Assembly (NCBI RefSeq): GCF_040151475.1
Contig: NZ_JBDKWG010000137.1
Coordinates: 157,510 to 221,509 of the forward strand
Reading direction: 5' to 3'
DNA length: 64,000 nucleotides
Source: CAXBNB01 sp040151475
GTDB taxonomy: Bacteria > Bacteroidota > Bacteroidia > Cytophagales > Cyclobacteriaceae
Shown: positions 18,126 to 26,957 of the stretch, one piece after another
Numbering within the stretch: position 1 is the stretch's first letter
Layout of the letters: each line of letters starts with the position of its first letter
Notes under the pieces: model-generated
Database searches by the model: none
Seen by the model: only the letters and a program-made list of their open reading frames with translations
Told to the model about the DNA's origin: nothing
Program-made: the position numbers and the translations under genes

Positions 18126-19691
18126 TTATATAGTTTGCTTAGGTTGTGTTCTGTTTGAATTTTCTAAAAGTTTCTTTTTTTCCATTCTTTGACGATTGGC
18201 AAATTCATAATAATAATCCTTACCCAATTCACCTGGTTTTGAAGAGTCAAAATCCGGATTGACAACAGGCATTTCTGCATTTATATCAGCCAAATACTGC
18301 TCCATCAATTGAACCATTTTTTCCATTTTACCAGTTTCTATTTCTGATAAATCGTTTTGTTCATAAGGATCTTCTTTCAAATTAAAAAGTAAATACTGAT
18401 CGTCAACATCATTGTAAAAACGAATTAACTTCCAATCATTATCAATCAAAGCTGTAGCCGGACTAGTGGCGTGAGTGTAATGCGGAAAATGAAAAAATAT
18501 TGGTTGCTGATTCCAAGCACCATCTTTGGTCAAAAGAGGATAAAAGCTGTTTCCATCCTTGTGCAAATCCGGTTTCTTTGAAATACCTGTAATATCAAGG
18601 ATGGTAGGAAATAGATCAGTTTGAATGATCCTGTGTTCCTGATTCACTCCCGGTGCAATCTTTCCTTTCCATCTCACCAAAAAAGGTATTCGCATGCCTG
18701 CTTCAAATATGAAACTTTTTCCTCCAAGAAGTGGATAATTAGAAGTAGTAGGAACAGGCCCGCCATTATCCGAAGTGAAAATAACAACTGTATTTTCATC
18801 AATTCCTACCTTTTCAATAGCCTGTAGCACTCTACCCACACTTTCATCAACACTTTGCATCATGGCTGCATAGACTGGTTTGTCCTGATCTGTGGTAGGT
18901 TTAATGCTAAATCTCTTCACATAATCATCTTTTCCTTCCAATGGGCCGTGAACCAGAAAATGACTCAACACCAGCATAAAGGGCTTCTCTGTATTGGCAT
19001 TTTCATTAATATAATTAACCGCTTTATCGGTTAGCTTATCACCAACGTAATCATTGGGTTTTAAATCTTCCATTCCATACATATTACCTATCACAGATTT
19101 GCCAAAGTGGGAGGATGGGGAAGGTATGATTCTAAAGCCTTCTGCATATTCAAACCCACGTTTATTTGGCCAAAATTCTGGATCCCAACCACAATGCCAC
19201 TTACCCAAGAATCCGGTTTTGTATCCATTCTGGCTTAACACATCGGCAAATGTGGTTTCTGTCAAAGGCAAAGTATGGTAGTGTAATGCATCTTCTGTTC
19301 TGTTGTTGAACTTCTTTCTTCCATTTCGTTCTCCTTCTTTTGCAACCGTTCGTAGTTCAGCTACAGAATCTACATGATGGCCAAAGACTGTTGAGAATTT
19401 TGTCCTACCTGAGTATCTGCCCGTATATATAGCACCTCTGGACGGACTGCATACAGGAGCAGATGAATAACCTTTTGTAAAGCGTATTCCTTCACGAGAC
19501 ATCCTGTCAATATTAGGCGTTTCATAATAAGTACTTCCCGCCTCACCAAAGTCCTTCCATCCCATATCATCAATCAGAATAATTATAATATTAGGACGTG
19601 TAACATTACGCTCTTGAGTACAACTCAATTGTATGACTGCCAATAGCACAATCAACAATAAAGAAGTTCTAAAGTAATCTGATTTATACAT
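18126..19691 (-). CDS. S1-family sulfatase, lipoprotein (521 aa)
   Basis: Lipoprotein signal ending VIQLSC (Cys24). Metal Asp pair in ILIDDMGWKDFGE (41-42), formylglycine motif CSPSR with Cys81 followed by GAIYTGRYSGR. Second metal site FTSDNGGP; GKWHCGWDPEFWP replaces the common GKWHLG, which is a visible subfamily difference in the substrate-binding region. An insertion after TGRYSGR (about residues 95-125, with FGHHVDSVAELR and RTEDALHYH) separates it from the other copies. The stop codon touches the start of the DUF1080 gene. It is the only sulfatase placed inside the block of redox and DUF1080 genes, which suggests that desulfation and the proposed oxidative step act on the same substrate. 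Confidence 0.95.
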   Translation of the reverse strand: MYKSDYFRTSLLLIVLLAVIQLSCTQERNVTRPNIIIILIDDMGWKDFGEAGSTYYETPNIDRMSREGIRFTKGYSSAPVCSPSRGAIYTGRYSGRTKFSTVFGHHVDSVAELRTVAKEGERNGRKKFNNRTEDALHYHTLPLTETTFADVLSQNGYKTGFLGKWHCGWDPEFWPNKRGFEYAEGFRIIPSPSSHFGKSVIGNMYGMEDLKPNDYVGDKLTDKAVNYINENANTEKPFMLVLSHFLVHGPLEGKDDYVKRFSIKPTTDQDKPVYAAMMQSVDESVGRVLQAIEKVGIDENTVVIFTSDNGGPVPTTSNYPLLGGKSFIFEAGMRIPFLVRWKGKIAPGVNQEHRIIQTDLFPTILDITGISKKPDLHKDGNSFYPLLTKDGAWNQQPIFFHFPHYTHATSPATALIDNDWKLIRFYNDVDDQYLLFNLKEDPYEQNDLSEIETGKMEKMVQLMEQYLADINAEMPVVNPDFDSSKPGELGKDYYYEFANRQRMEKKKLLENSNRTQPKQTI

Positions 19692-19720
19692 CCTATGTCG
19701 TCTAAATTAAATTTAACAAA

Positions 19721-21958
19721 TTATTGAGCCAGTTCCTTCATAGTCCAATAGGAATCTCTATCTGCATACTTTTCCCGGACATCCCGAACATCCCTTGGGC
19801 TCACTAACGTGGTGTCATTCATTGAACGGATATAACTGGTTACATTGGCAATCCAATTGTTGTCATTGTCTTTCATCGCCATCATTATACCGTATTCCTT
19901 CCCATCTACAGGCCCAATCAGACCATTGAGAAGTATCCTGATCAAAACATCCTTATCTCCCATAACTCTTGAAGAACCAATCAATGGAGGAGCTATAAGC
20001 GAATTCTCTGTTGGAACGCCCTTTAAATCAGCCCCATGACATGTTATACACAACTGTTTGTAAATATCATATCCATTCAATATTCTGTTTTTATCACCAT
20101 TACTTCTGTCTGAAATTCTTTTTTTAAGCATCTGAAGTTCTGAATCATCTTTTTTCAAACTTTCTTCAACAGAAATAGATACAACTTCATGATCTTTGAA
20201 TTTCTCCTGTATCTTATTCAATAATTCCGTAGATTTTTTACTCGGGCTATATCTTAAACTCAATGCCAATTGATTTACTATATTGATGTCCTGATCGGAT
20301 ACAAATTGCTCCAAATGAGGCAATATATCTTCGTCACCATTTTTTAAAAATGCCTCACTCAACCTTATGGCCGTCATTTTCACTCTGGCATCCTGATCTT
20401 TGAACTTTTCTATAATCAGGTTTTTATCGACAATACCCAGTCCTTCCAAAGTCCAAAGAGCATGAATTCTACCCAAAGCATAATCATCATTTCCAATAAA
20501 TTCAGCCCAAAATGGTTCATTATCTAAAGCCATCTCTTTCAGTTTTGGAACTACGGATTTGTCTCCTTTCAGAATAATTAACTTTTGTGCAGTATTTCTG
20601 TACCATCCATTTGGGTGTCCTAAATAGTCTAACAATTCGTCTGCTGTTTTATCAAGCAAGTCGGGTTTTCCTCCTGGTTTGATCTGTTCATGAACAATAC
20701 GGTAAATTCTGCCTTTTCCGATGTTTTTATCCAATCCCTTTCGTACAATTACAGGTCGAATCTTACTTCCCTCTCTTGTCCAGTTACTTTCCTGAATGAT
20801 CCCTCTGTACATATCTACAATGTAAAGGCATCCGTCAGGTCCTGTTTGTGCCTGTACTGGTCTGAAGTTTAGGTCAGTAGATGCCATAAACTCCTTTTGA
20901 TCGTAGGCATTATACAGTACCTTCTTTCCATTTTCGTTTTTCACCTTCGCTCTTCGAATCAACCGCCCCACCGGTTCAGGAATGAATAAGTCGCCGTAAG
21001 CTGATGGTGGTAATTTGTCTCCTCTGAAAATTTCCTGACCAGCCACTCCTGTAAAATGATTAAGGGTACCATCTTCACGTGTTCTATGCTCGATACCACC
21101 TTGCACATCCAGCGTGCCTACTACCGGCCATGGTTCTATAAACCCTTCAGACAAACGACCTTCAAGATTAACATGTCCATATACAGCTGGTTGTTGAAAC
21201 CCGTAAGCCGGATTTTCTCCTCCTGCCGAGCCATAATACATCGTACCCATATCATCCTGAGTCAAGCCCCATTGTCCTCCAGGATAATTATCCAATGTAT
21301 CTATTTCCACCTCTCCCTTGGTAAAACGAAACCGGTATGGAATTGTGGTCATGTATATCCAATTGTCCAGATTCCATATCAAACCACTTTGCTGATGTTC
21401 CAGATTGCCACCACGACGGTTAGGATTCGTGTAAATTGCGGTTTTTTCATCAGCCACACCATCGCCATCTGTATCTCTGTAGCTCCACAGGTTATAAGTG
21501 TAGGTTTCATTAACAATTAAGCGATCGTCAAGTGGCAAAATCATTCTGGGTAATACCAGATTGTCTATGAAGATGGTCCTTTTGTCCATTTTGCCATCAC
21601 CGTCCAAATCTTCTAATAGCTTCACTTTGCTGATGGGTTCATCCGTGCCTGTACCATCAACATCTTGCATGTAAGTATCCATTTCTGCCACATACATTTT
21701 ACCATCTCCATCCCAAGCTATCGCAACTGGTTCATAAATCATAGGTTCGCTTGCAACCAGTTCCACCTTATACCCTTCTGGCAAGTAGAACGTTTTCATG
21801 CTCTCTTCCGGAGAAAGAAAATCCACAGGTGCATCATATACAATCTCCGGTTTTTCATATATTTTATCCTTGTATTCTACCTCACCACACCCAATAGCCA
21901 AAACGGTAAAAAGTAATATCAATGAAGCCCCTCGGTTGTTTTTTAACATGCTATTCAT
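19721..21958 (-). CDS. PVC-type heme-binding beta-propeller lipoprotein with HEAT-like repeats and cytochrome c domain (745 aa)
   Basis: The frame is open to a TTG at 22030, but the ATG at 21956-21958 gives a clean lipoprotein signal (MNSMLKNNRGASLILLFTVL, then AIGCG) and is preferred. Residues (from this start) about 45-400 form the propeller of the membrane-bound dehydrogenase type found in Planctomycetes, Verrucomicrobia and Bacteroidota (YKVELVASEPMIYEPVAIAW, DGDGKMYVAEM, NLEHQQSGL). About 430-620 are alpha-helical HEAT-like repeats. The C-terminal ~110 residues are a class I cytochrome c with CITCHG as the heme attachment site and Met in the MMAM segment as likely sixth ligand. Probably an exported redox protein. 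Preceded by a 194-bp gap holding a 41-bp element shared with the cluster's other large intergenic region. Confidence 0.85.
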   Translation of the reverse strand: MNSMLKNNRGASLILLFTVLAIGCGEVEYKDKIYEKPEIVYDAPVDFLSPEESMKTFYLPEGYKVELVASEPMIYEPVAIAWDGDGKMYVAEMDTYMQDVDGTGTDEPISKVKLLEDLDGDGKMDKRTIFIDNLVLPRMILPLDDRLIVNETYTYNLWSYRDTDGDGVADEKTAIYTNPNRRGGNLEHQQSGLIWNLDNWIYMTTIPYRFRFTKGEVEIDTLDNYPGGQWGLTQDDMGTMYYGSAGGENPAYGFQQPAVYGHVNLEGRLSEGFIEPWPVVGTLDVQGGIEHRTREDGTLNHFTGVAGQEIFRGDKLPPSAYGDLFIPEPVGRLIRRAKVKNENGKKVLYNAYDQKEFMASTDLNFRPVQAQTGPDGCLYIVDMYRGIIQESNWTREGSKIRPVIVRKGLDKNIGKGRIYRIVHEQIKPGGKPDLLDKTADELLDYLGHPNGWYRNTAQKLIILKGDKSVVPKLKEMALDNEPFWAEFIGNDDYALGRIHALWTLEGLGIVDKNLIIEKFKDQDARVKMTAIRLSEAFLKNGDEDILPHLEQFVSDQDINIVNQLALSLRYSPSKKSTELLNKIQEKFKDHEVVSISVEESLKKDDSELQMLKKRISDRSNGDKNRILNGYDIYKQLCITCHGADLKGVPTENSLIAPPLIGSSRVMGDKDVLIRILLNGLIGPVDGKEYGIMMAMKDNDNNWIANVTSYIRSMNDTTLVSPRDVRDVREKYADRDSYWTMKELAQ

Positions 21959-22080
21959 TTTATTTTTTTCAATATCTAAGTTTAGAAAATCAGTGTCAAT
22001 TGTTAGAAATTTGAGTTTAATTCTACGCAAATCAACCCATGCAAGCTAAGCTGATATTGTGCCATATTGAATAAATATTT

Positions 22081-22123
22081 ACTTCAAGGGTTCGTCAGTA
22101 CCATTTCTTTAATACGTCAGTGA
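22081..22123 (-). promoter_or_regulatory. Shared 41-bp element (direct repeat of TGACG, 22-bp period), copy 1
   Basis: Pattern on the plus strand: ACTTCA-N4-TTCGTCA-N15-ATACGTCAGT counted with the A at 22112. The same words at the same spacing recur at 33385-33425. Read on the coding (minus) strand it is ACTGACGTAT then TGACGAA one 22-bp step later, i.e. two helical turns, ending in TTGAAGT. The TTG (22085-22087) lies 18 bp before a TA (minus strand), which roughly fits a Bacteroidota -33/-7 arrangement, but no full TAnnTTTG follows. It lies upstream of the heme-propeller gene. Probably an activator or operator site. Confidence 0.5.
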
Positions 22124-22152
22124 CGTGCTTCATTTTTCACTGATGCATCCCT

Positions 22153-23778
22153 TTATTTGTTCCAATTTTCGTCTATGATTGATTGAATATGAGGGTAGTT
22201 TTCGTCTGTTTCCTTAAACTCAGCCCTGAGTGACTTCAGTTCCTTTTTCAAGTTTGCAGTGATCTCTTCATAGCCTGCTTTACCATACAAATTATCCATT
22301 TCAAACGGGTCATTCACCAGATCATATAGTTCCCAACCTGGGGGAGTAAAGTATTCAAAAGGCCTTTTCACACTAAATTCTATTCTATCTTCAGGCCAAT
22401 TTCCATCCTTCATCCTTTTGATATAGTCGCATCCATAAAAAAAGATCAGTTTATACTCCTTAGTTCTTACTCCAAAATGAGCCGGGTTGGCATGAGCATG
22501 CGCCATGTGCATCCAATAGCGATAGTAAGTGGACTTGCGCCAATCACTTGGCTCATTACCTGTTGACAAAATTTTCTTAAAACTTTTTCCATGCATGTAG
22601 TCAGGTACTTTGCCTCCGGCCAATTCTATAATGGTCGGAGCAAAATCGGTATTATTGATAATAGCATCCGTTCGTGTGCCTGCTTTGATCATTTTCGGAT
22701 ACCTCACAAGAAAGGGCATTCTCATGGATTCCTCATACATCCATCGTTTGTCTATATAATCATGCTCCCCTAGCATAAAACCCTGATCACCAGTGTATAT
22801 GATAATCGTATTGTCCATAAGACCTTCTTTTTCCAGGTAGTCAAAAATACGCTTCACATTATCATCTACTCCTTTTACACATCGCAAATAACGTTTGAGG
22901 TATTCCTGATAGGCCAAATGAGTATATTCAGGATCTGGAATGCTTTGGTCTATTTTCATGTGTTGTCCCATATTTCTGTTCTCATCTCTATGAGAAACAG
23001 ACGAGCCAATATTGTGTAGCATGTCTCCGTTTTCACCTTTGGTGGCAACAGACCCATTATTTGCATTGTAATATAAACTGGCAGGTTCAGGTATTTGAGT
23101 CTTTTCCAGATAGTCTTTGTACCTTGGAGCAAACTCAAACATATCATGAGGTGCTTTAAAATGATGCATCAGAAAAAACGGTTTGGATTTGTCTCTTCCC
23201 TTTAACCATTTCAAGGTTTGATCAGCAATTATGTCACTGGAATGTCCTTCATACTGATGTCCTTTTACGGTAACTTTCTTTTTCCCTTGCATTATTTCAA
23301 CTGTTTCATCTGACCCTTTTTCGTATAACACAGAATTAAAATAACTACCCTGACCATGAAGTACATTGTAATAATCAAAAGTTTCCGGTGCTTCTTTCAG
23401 ATGCCATTTGCCAATAATCGCCGTTTCATATCCAAGTTTTTTGACTTCATGTGCCAGGTATTGATTTTCAGCTTTCAGTCTCCCATTCAAATCCTGTACA
23501 CCATTGGCCTGGCTATACTGGCCAGTCATGATAGTGGCTCTTGAAGGTGTACAAATTGAATTGGTACAAAATGCATTTTCAAACAAAATACCTTCATGTG
23601 CCAGACGGTCTATTGTTGGCGTAGGATTCAATTTGGCCAACCTGCTGCCATACACACCAAAAGCCTGACTGGTATGATCATCTGACATGATGTATAGTAT
23701 ATTAGGTTTATCCTTAGCCTGAGTGACTCCTGACAAAATGAAAAACAATAACAACAAGATACTTCTTAAATTAGTCAT
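22153..23778 (-). CDS. S1-family sulfatase, secreted (541 aa)
   Basis: Sec signal peptide 1-21 without a lipobox (LFFILSGVTQA). Metal pair in IMSDDHTSQAFG, formylglycine motif CTPSR with Cys76, followed by ATIMTGQYSQANGV. The second metal site is YTGDQGFMLGEHDYIDKRWM, the Asp-Gln-Gly type with GEHG-like loop seen in sulfatases of the choline/iduronate-sulfatase side of S1. Normal length with a complete C-terminal domain (PPGWELYDLVNDPFEMDNLY). Close to the partial sulfatase at the left edge (positions 1-362) through its first 80 residues. It is followed by a 194-bp gap with the shared regulatory element and preceded by a 152-bp gap, so it may be transcribed from its own promoter within the cluster. 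Confidence 0.95.
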   Translation of the reverse strand: MTNLRSILLLLFFILSGVTQAKDKPNILYIMSDDHTSQAFGVYGSRLAKLNPTPTIDRLAHEGILFENAFCTNSICTPSRATIMTGQYSQANGVQDLNGRLKAENQYLAHEVKKLGYETAIIGKWHLKEAPETFDYYNVLHGQGSYFNSVLYEKGSDETVEIMQGKKKVTVKGHQYEGHSSDIIADQTLKWLKGRDKSKPFFLMHHFKAPHDMFEFAPRYKDYLEKTQIPEPASLYYNANNGSVATKGENGDMLHNIGSSVSHRDENRNMGQHMKIDQSIPDPEYTHLAYQEYLKRYLRCVKGVDDNVKRIFDYLEKEGLMDNTIIIYTGDQGFMLGEHDYIDKRWMYEESMRMPFLVRYPKMIKAGTRTDAIINNTDFAPTIIELAGGKVPDYMHGKSFKKILSTGNEPSDWRKSTYYRYWMHMAHAHANPAHFGVRTKEYKLIFFYGCDYIKRMKDGNWPEDRIEFSVKRPFEYFTPPGWELYDLVNDPFEMDNLYGKAGYEEITANLKKELKSLRAEFKETDENYPHIQSIIDENWNK

Positions 23779-23930
23779 AGCATATAATGTTTTTTCTACT
23801 AAATATTTGTTAAATGCATTGTAAATGTCCCGTATTTTCGGGTCACTTACTTTCTAAATTTCTTCCTGAAATGATACTTTTTTATCCCCAATCATTGAAT
23901 GATAAATGTTAAAGAGAAAAATAGATCAGG

Positions 23931-25430
23931 TTATTTCAATGAAACCTGAAGGGTATCCCCTACTTCTTTCTGTAAATCCAGAAGCTTACTATACATTTCT
24001 TTTTTGATCTTCTTATATTTTTTATCGTCAATGACATTTAGCATTTCCTGAGGGTCTTTTTCCAGATCAAACAACTGCTGATGGCCATTGTGTGGATACA
24101 AAATCATCTTATACTTATCTGTTCTTACCATTCGTTGAAAATGCCTGTAATTTCCAAAAATAGCTTCATGGACTTTTTCTTGCTTACCATCCAATATTCC
24201 CTTCAAACTTGGAAAATCAACTGTCTCGGGAATTTCCAATCCTGCCATTTCACATGTAGTAGCAAAAATGCTTTGGAGGTAAACCAATGCATCAGATTGT
24301 TTCCCTGCATTGATACCTGGTCCTGAAATAAAAAATGGCATTCTAATACTGTGGTCATACATGTTTTGTTTTCCCATCAATCCATGATGCCCAACAGCTA
24401 ACCCGTGATCAGCGGAAAAGATTATGTAGGTATTGTCTGCTTTTCCACTTTTTTCAAGAGCTGTTAAAATACGCCCAATCTCATTGTCCATGTGGGTGAT
24501 AATGGCATAATACTCGCTTCTATGCACTTGAACCTGATGTTTGGTTCTTGGAAATGGTGCCAGGTTTTCATCTCTTAATTTATGATCTCCCTGATCAAAT
24601 GGATGTTCCGGAACAAAGTTTTCCGGTATTTTAATGTTCTCGGGAGGGTACATATCCACGTATTTTTTTGGTGATTGTCGCGGGTCGTGTGGCGCATTGA
24701 ATGCCACATACATAAAAAACGGATTGTCCGAATCGGCCACTTTGTTTTGAAGAAAACGGATTGCATTGTCTGCATATAACTCAGATGTATGTTGCTCTAT
24801 CACATATTCAGGGCCAATGCTTTTGTTTCCATTTTCATCATAAACTACATCTTTTACTTTTGGTGCCCAATGACCTGTATATAATGGATCAGTAGGATCC
24901 CATGAATTATTTTCCTCTGTCGGTCTTCCATAACCCGGCTTCCATTTAAGTTCCGGATGCATCGTTTCATACATCCCCTTACCAATGCTTTTGGCATACT
25001 TAAAGCTTTTCAGTACAGTAGCATCTCCATTGTGCCATTTCCCTGTAAGAAATGTCTCGTATCCGGCATTAGAAAAGGTTTCTCCCCAAAGCTGATTATG
25101 ATTCACACCTTCCCTTGCAGCAAACATATATTGTCCTGAATTGAGCATGGCACGGCTTGCAGCGCAAACAGCTCCTCCCCAGGCTCCCTGATTGAAACAA
25201 TGTGTAAACACCATTCCTTTGGCAGCCAGCTTATCAAGATTCGGTGTTTTCACTTCTGAATTGTTAAGTGAACCAATGGTAGAATACGCCTGATCGTCAG
25301 CGAATATGAAAAGAAAATTTGGGCGCTCGCCAGCTTTTTTCTCTTCCTTTTCTTTCGGAGAAGTACTAGCCGACAATACTACATACAGGGCAAATAATAT
25401 TAATGGTAATTTTTTCATAATAAAGTTCAT
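23931..25430 (-). CDS. S1-family sulfatase with CAASR maturation motif (499 aa)
   Basis: Signal peptide at the start (MKKLPLILFALYVVLSAS from the second Met; either ATG at 25430 or 25418 is possible, the first directly abuts the upstream stop). Metal pair IFADDQAYSTIG. The formylglycine motif is CAASR (Cys89), with Ala where most have Pro; C-X-A-X-R is an accepted variant for anaerobic sulfatase maturases, so activity is likely. It is preceded by the Gly-rich GAWGGAV. Second metal site FSADHGLAVGHHGLMGKQNM with Asp-His. C-terminal tail LFDLEKDPQEMLNVIDD is standard. Of the ten sulfatases it is the only one with the Ala motif. Directly downstream of the GH29 fucosidase, with no spacer, so translation is probably coupled. 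Confidence 0.94.
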   Translation of the reverse strand: MNFIMKKLPLILFALYVVLSASTSPKEKEEKKAGERPNFLFIFADDQAYSTIGSLNNSEVKTPNLDKLAAKGMVFTHCFNQGAWGGAVCAASRAMLNSGQYMFAAREGVNHNQLWGETFSNAGYETFLTGKWHNGDATVLKSFKYAKSIGKGMYETMHPELKWKPGYGRPTEENNSWDPTDPLYTGHWAPKVKDVVYDENGNKSIGPEYVIEQHTSELYADNAIRFLQNKVADSDNPFFMYVAFNAPHDPRQSPKKYVDMYPPENIKIPENFVPEHPFDQGDHKLRDENLAPFPRTKHQVQVHRSEYYAIITHMDNEIGRILTALEKSGKADNTYIIFSADHGLAVGHHGLMGKQNMYDHSIRMPFFISGPGINAGKQSDALVYLQSIFATTCEMAGLEIPETVDFPSLKGILDGKQEKVHEAIFGNYRHFQRMVRTDKYKMILYPHNGHQQLFDLEKDPQEMLNVIDDKKYKKIKKEMYSKLLDLQKEVGDTLQVSLK

Positions 25431-26957
25431 CTATTTTCTTGGTGTAATTTTAAATCCATAAGCGAAATCATAAGGTTTTTTGTCTGGCATTGTAACATAC
25501 AACCCCATCCCATCCTGCTTCCATTCAATATCTCCTACTCCGAGCATGGTAACTGACTCAATAGGATTGATCGCAGCATTGTAAGGAGTAATTAATTTGA
25601 ACCTTACTTCTTTGCCTTCACCAGGCCAGTCCATCACAAAAGCATAAAGCGTATCCCCTTTGGTAGTATATCTGATATCTTGAGCAGTATATTGAGACAA
25701 TCGAGCCATCTCTGCCACGTTATTGATAATACCTTCGCCAAACTCGATCCATGGCCGGGTACCATAAATTCCTTCACCATTCAGATCCATCCACTGTCCC
25801 ATTTCTTCCAGTAATGTGATGCTTTCCTGATCGAATGAGCCATCAGCTTTGATGGGTATGTTGAGTAACAGGTTTCCATTTTTACTCACAATATCGATCA
25901 ATTTGTCAATGACTGCATTAGTGGTCTTGTACTGCGCACCACTTTTATAACCCCATGGACCAATCGTATCATCGGTTTGCCAGGGATCAATCCTGATCTC
26001 AGGAGCCTTACCTCTTTCATAGTCCAAAGTAGTGAGATCAGGAACATAGTAGCCGGTAAACGGTCTCGGCTTGGTACACATCACAGCTTCCTGCTTTCCT
26101 CCGTTTACTTCCATTGAGTGGTTATACAAATGAGCTATTACCTCCATTCCTGCCTTGCCATAATCTCCTCTGAATGGAATAGCTCCATCAAAATAAAAAT
26201 GGTCGGGATGGTAATTATCAATCAGATCCTTCATTCTTTTCACCCATTCGTCCTTCCATTCTTGTGGTGGATTTTCCGGGCCAGCAGAAGACAGATCACC
26301 ATGTTTTTTGAAATAAAAGTCATCGTACTCCGGGTTATCTCCATCGTAGGGTACTCCTGCCAAAGACCCATTCTTATCCGATTGATTGGCCACATTCATC
26401 CAACTGTATGCCCTAGCCACATGAGTGGTTACACCAAATCTTAACCCATGCTTCAATGTTGCTTCTCTCCACATTCCAATCAAATCCTTTTTCGGCCCCA
26501 TTTCTTTGGCATTCCACCTATGATATTTCGAATCCCACAAGTCAAAATTATCATGATGAACAGCACATGGGGTAAAATATTTAGCTCCTGCCTTTTTAAA
26601 CATAGCCAGTGTGGCATCAGGATCAAATTTCTCAGCCTTCCACATGGGTATAAAGTCTTTGTAACCGAATTTTGAAGGGTGTCCGTAAGTTTCTACATGA
26701 TGTTTGTAAGAACCCGACCCTTCCTGATACATCCGGCGAGGATACCATTCATTCATTTCTGCGACTGAATACACACCCCAGTGAATATATATCCCAAATT
26801 TGGCATCATTGAACCACTCCGGGGATTTGTAATTACTTAATGATTCCACTGTACCTTCAAAAGGTACCTGGTTATCTTCTATTGGTTGTTCCTTTTTCTG
26901 TTGACAAGAAATCACCAACAGAAGTATTGAAATACCTATTGAGAATTGATACCTCAT
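25431..26957 (-). CDS. GH29 alpha-L-fucosidase, lipoprotein (508 aa)
   Basis: Retaining exo-alpha-L-fucosidase. Lipoprotein signal (SILLLVISC, Cys18). The (beta/alpha)8 barrel shows the GH29 landmarks WFNDAKFGIYIHWGVYSV (about 48-64), GAKYFTPCAVHHDNFDLWDS and the nucleophile Asp257 in HPDHFYFDGAIPF. A C-terminal beta domain covers about 395-508. The acid/base residue is not conserved enough in GH29 to point out by eye. It overlaps the upstream sulfatase by ATGA and is contiguous with the downstream CAASR sulfatase, so three genes form a tight translational block. The enzyme is the best direct evidence that the target glycan carries alpha-L-fucose; sulfated fucose must probably be desulfated first by neighbouring sulfatases. 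Confidence 0.94.
   Translation of the reverse strand: MRYQFSIGISILLLVISCQQKKEQPIEDNQVPFEGTVESLSNYKSPEWFNDAKFGIYIHWGVYSVAEMNEWYPRRMYQEGSGSYKHHVETYGHPSKFGYKDFIPMWKAEKFDPDATLAMFKKAGAKYFTPCAVHHDNFDLWDSKYHRWNAKEMGPKKDLIGMWREATLKHGLRFGVTTHVARAYSWMNVANQSDKNGSLAGVPYDGDNPEYDDFYFKKHGDLSSAGPENPPQEWKDEWVKRMKDLIDNYHPDHFYFDGAIPFRGDYGKAGMEVIAHLYNHSMEVNGGKQEAVMCTKPRPFTGYYVPDLTTLDYERGKAPEIRIDPWQTDDTIGPWGYKSGAQYKTTNAVIDKLIDIVSKNGNLLLNIPIKADGSFDQESITLLEEMGQWMDLNGEGIYGTRPWIEFGEGIINNVAEMARLSQYTAQDIRYTTKGDTLYAFVMDWPGEGKEVRFKLITPYNAAINPIESVTMLGVGDIEWKQDGMGLYVTMPDKKPYDFAYGFKITPRK

Noticed and set aside
19721..22030. Longer heme-propeller protein starting at TTG 22030
   Set aside because: It would put 24 unusual residues before a perfect lipoprotein signal; the ATG at 21958 is better.
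23829..23842. CCCG-N6-CGGG dyad between two sulfatase genes as terminator
   Set aside because: Only 4-bp arms and no T-run on the coding strand.
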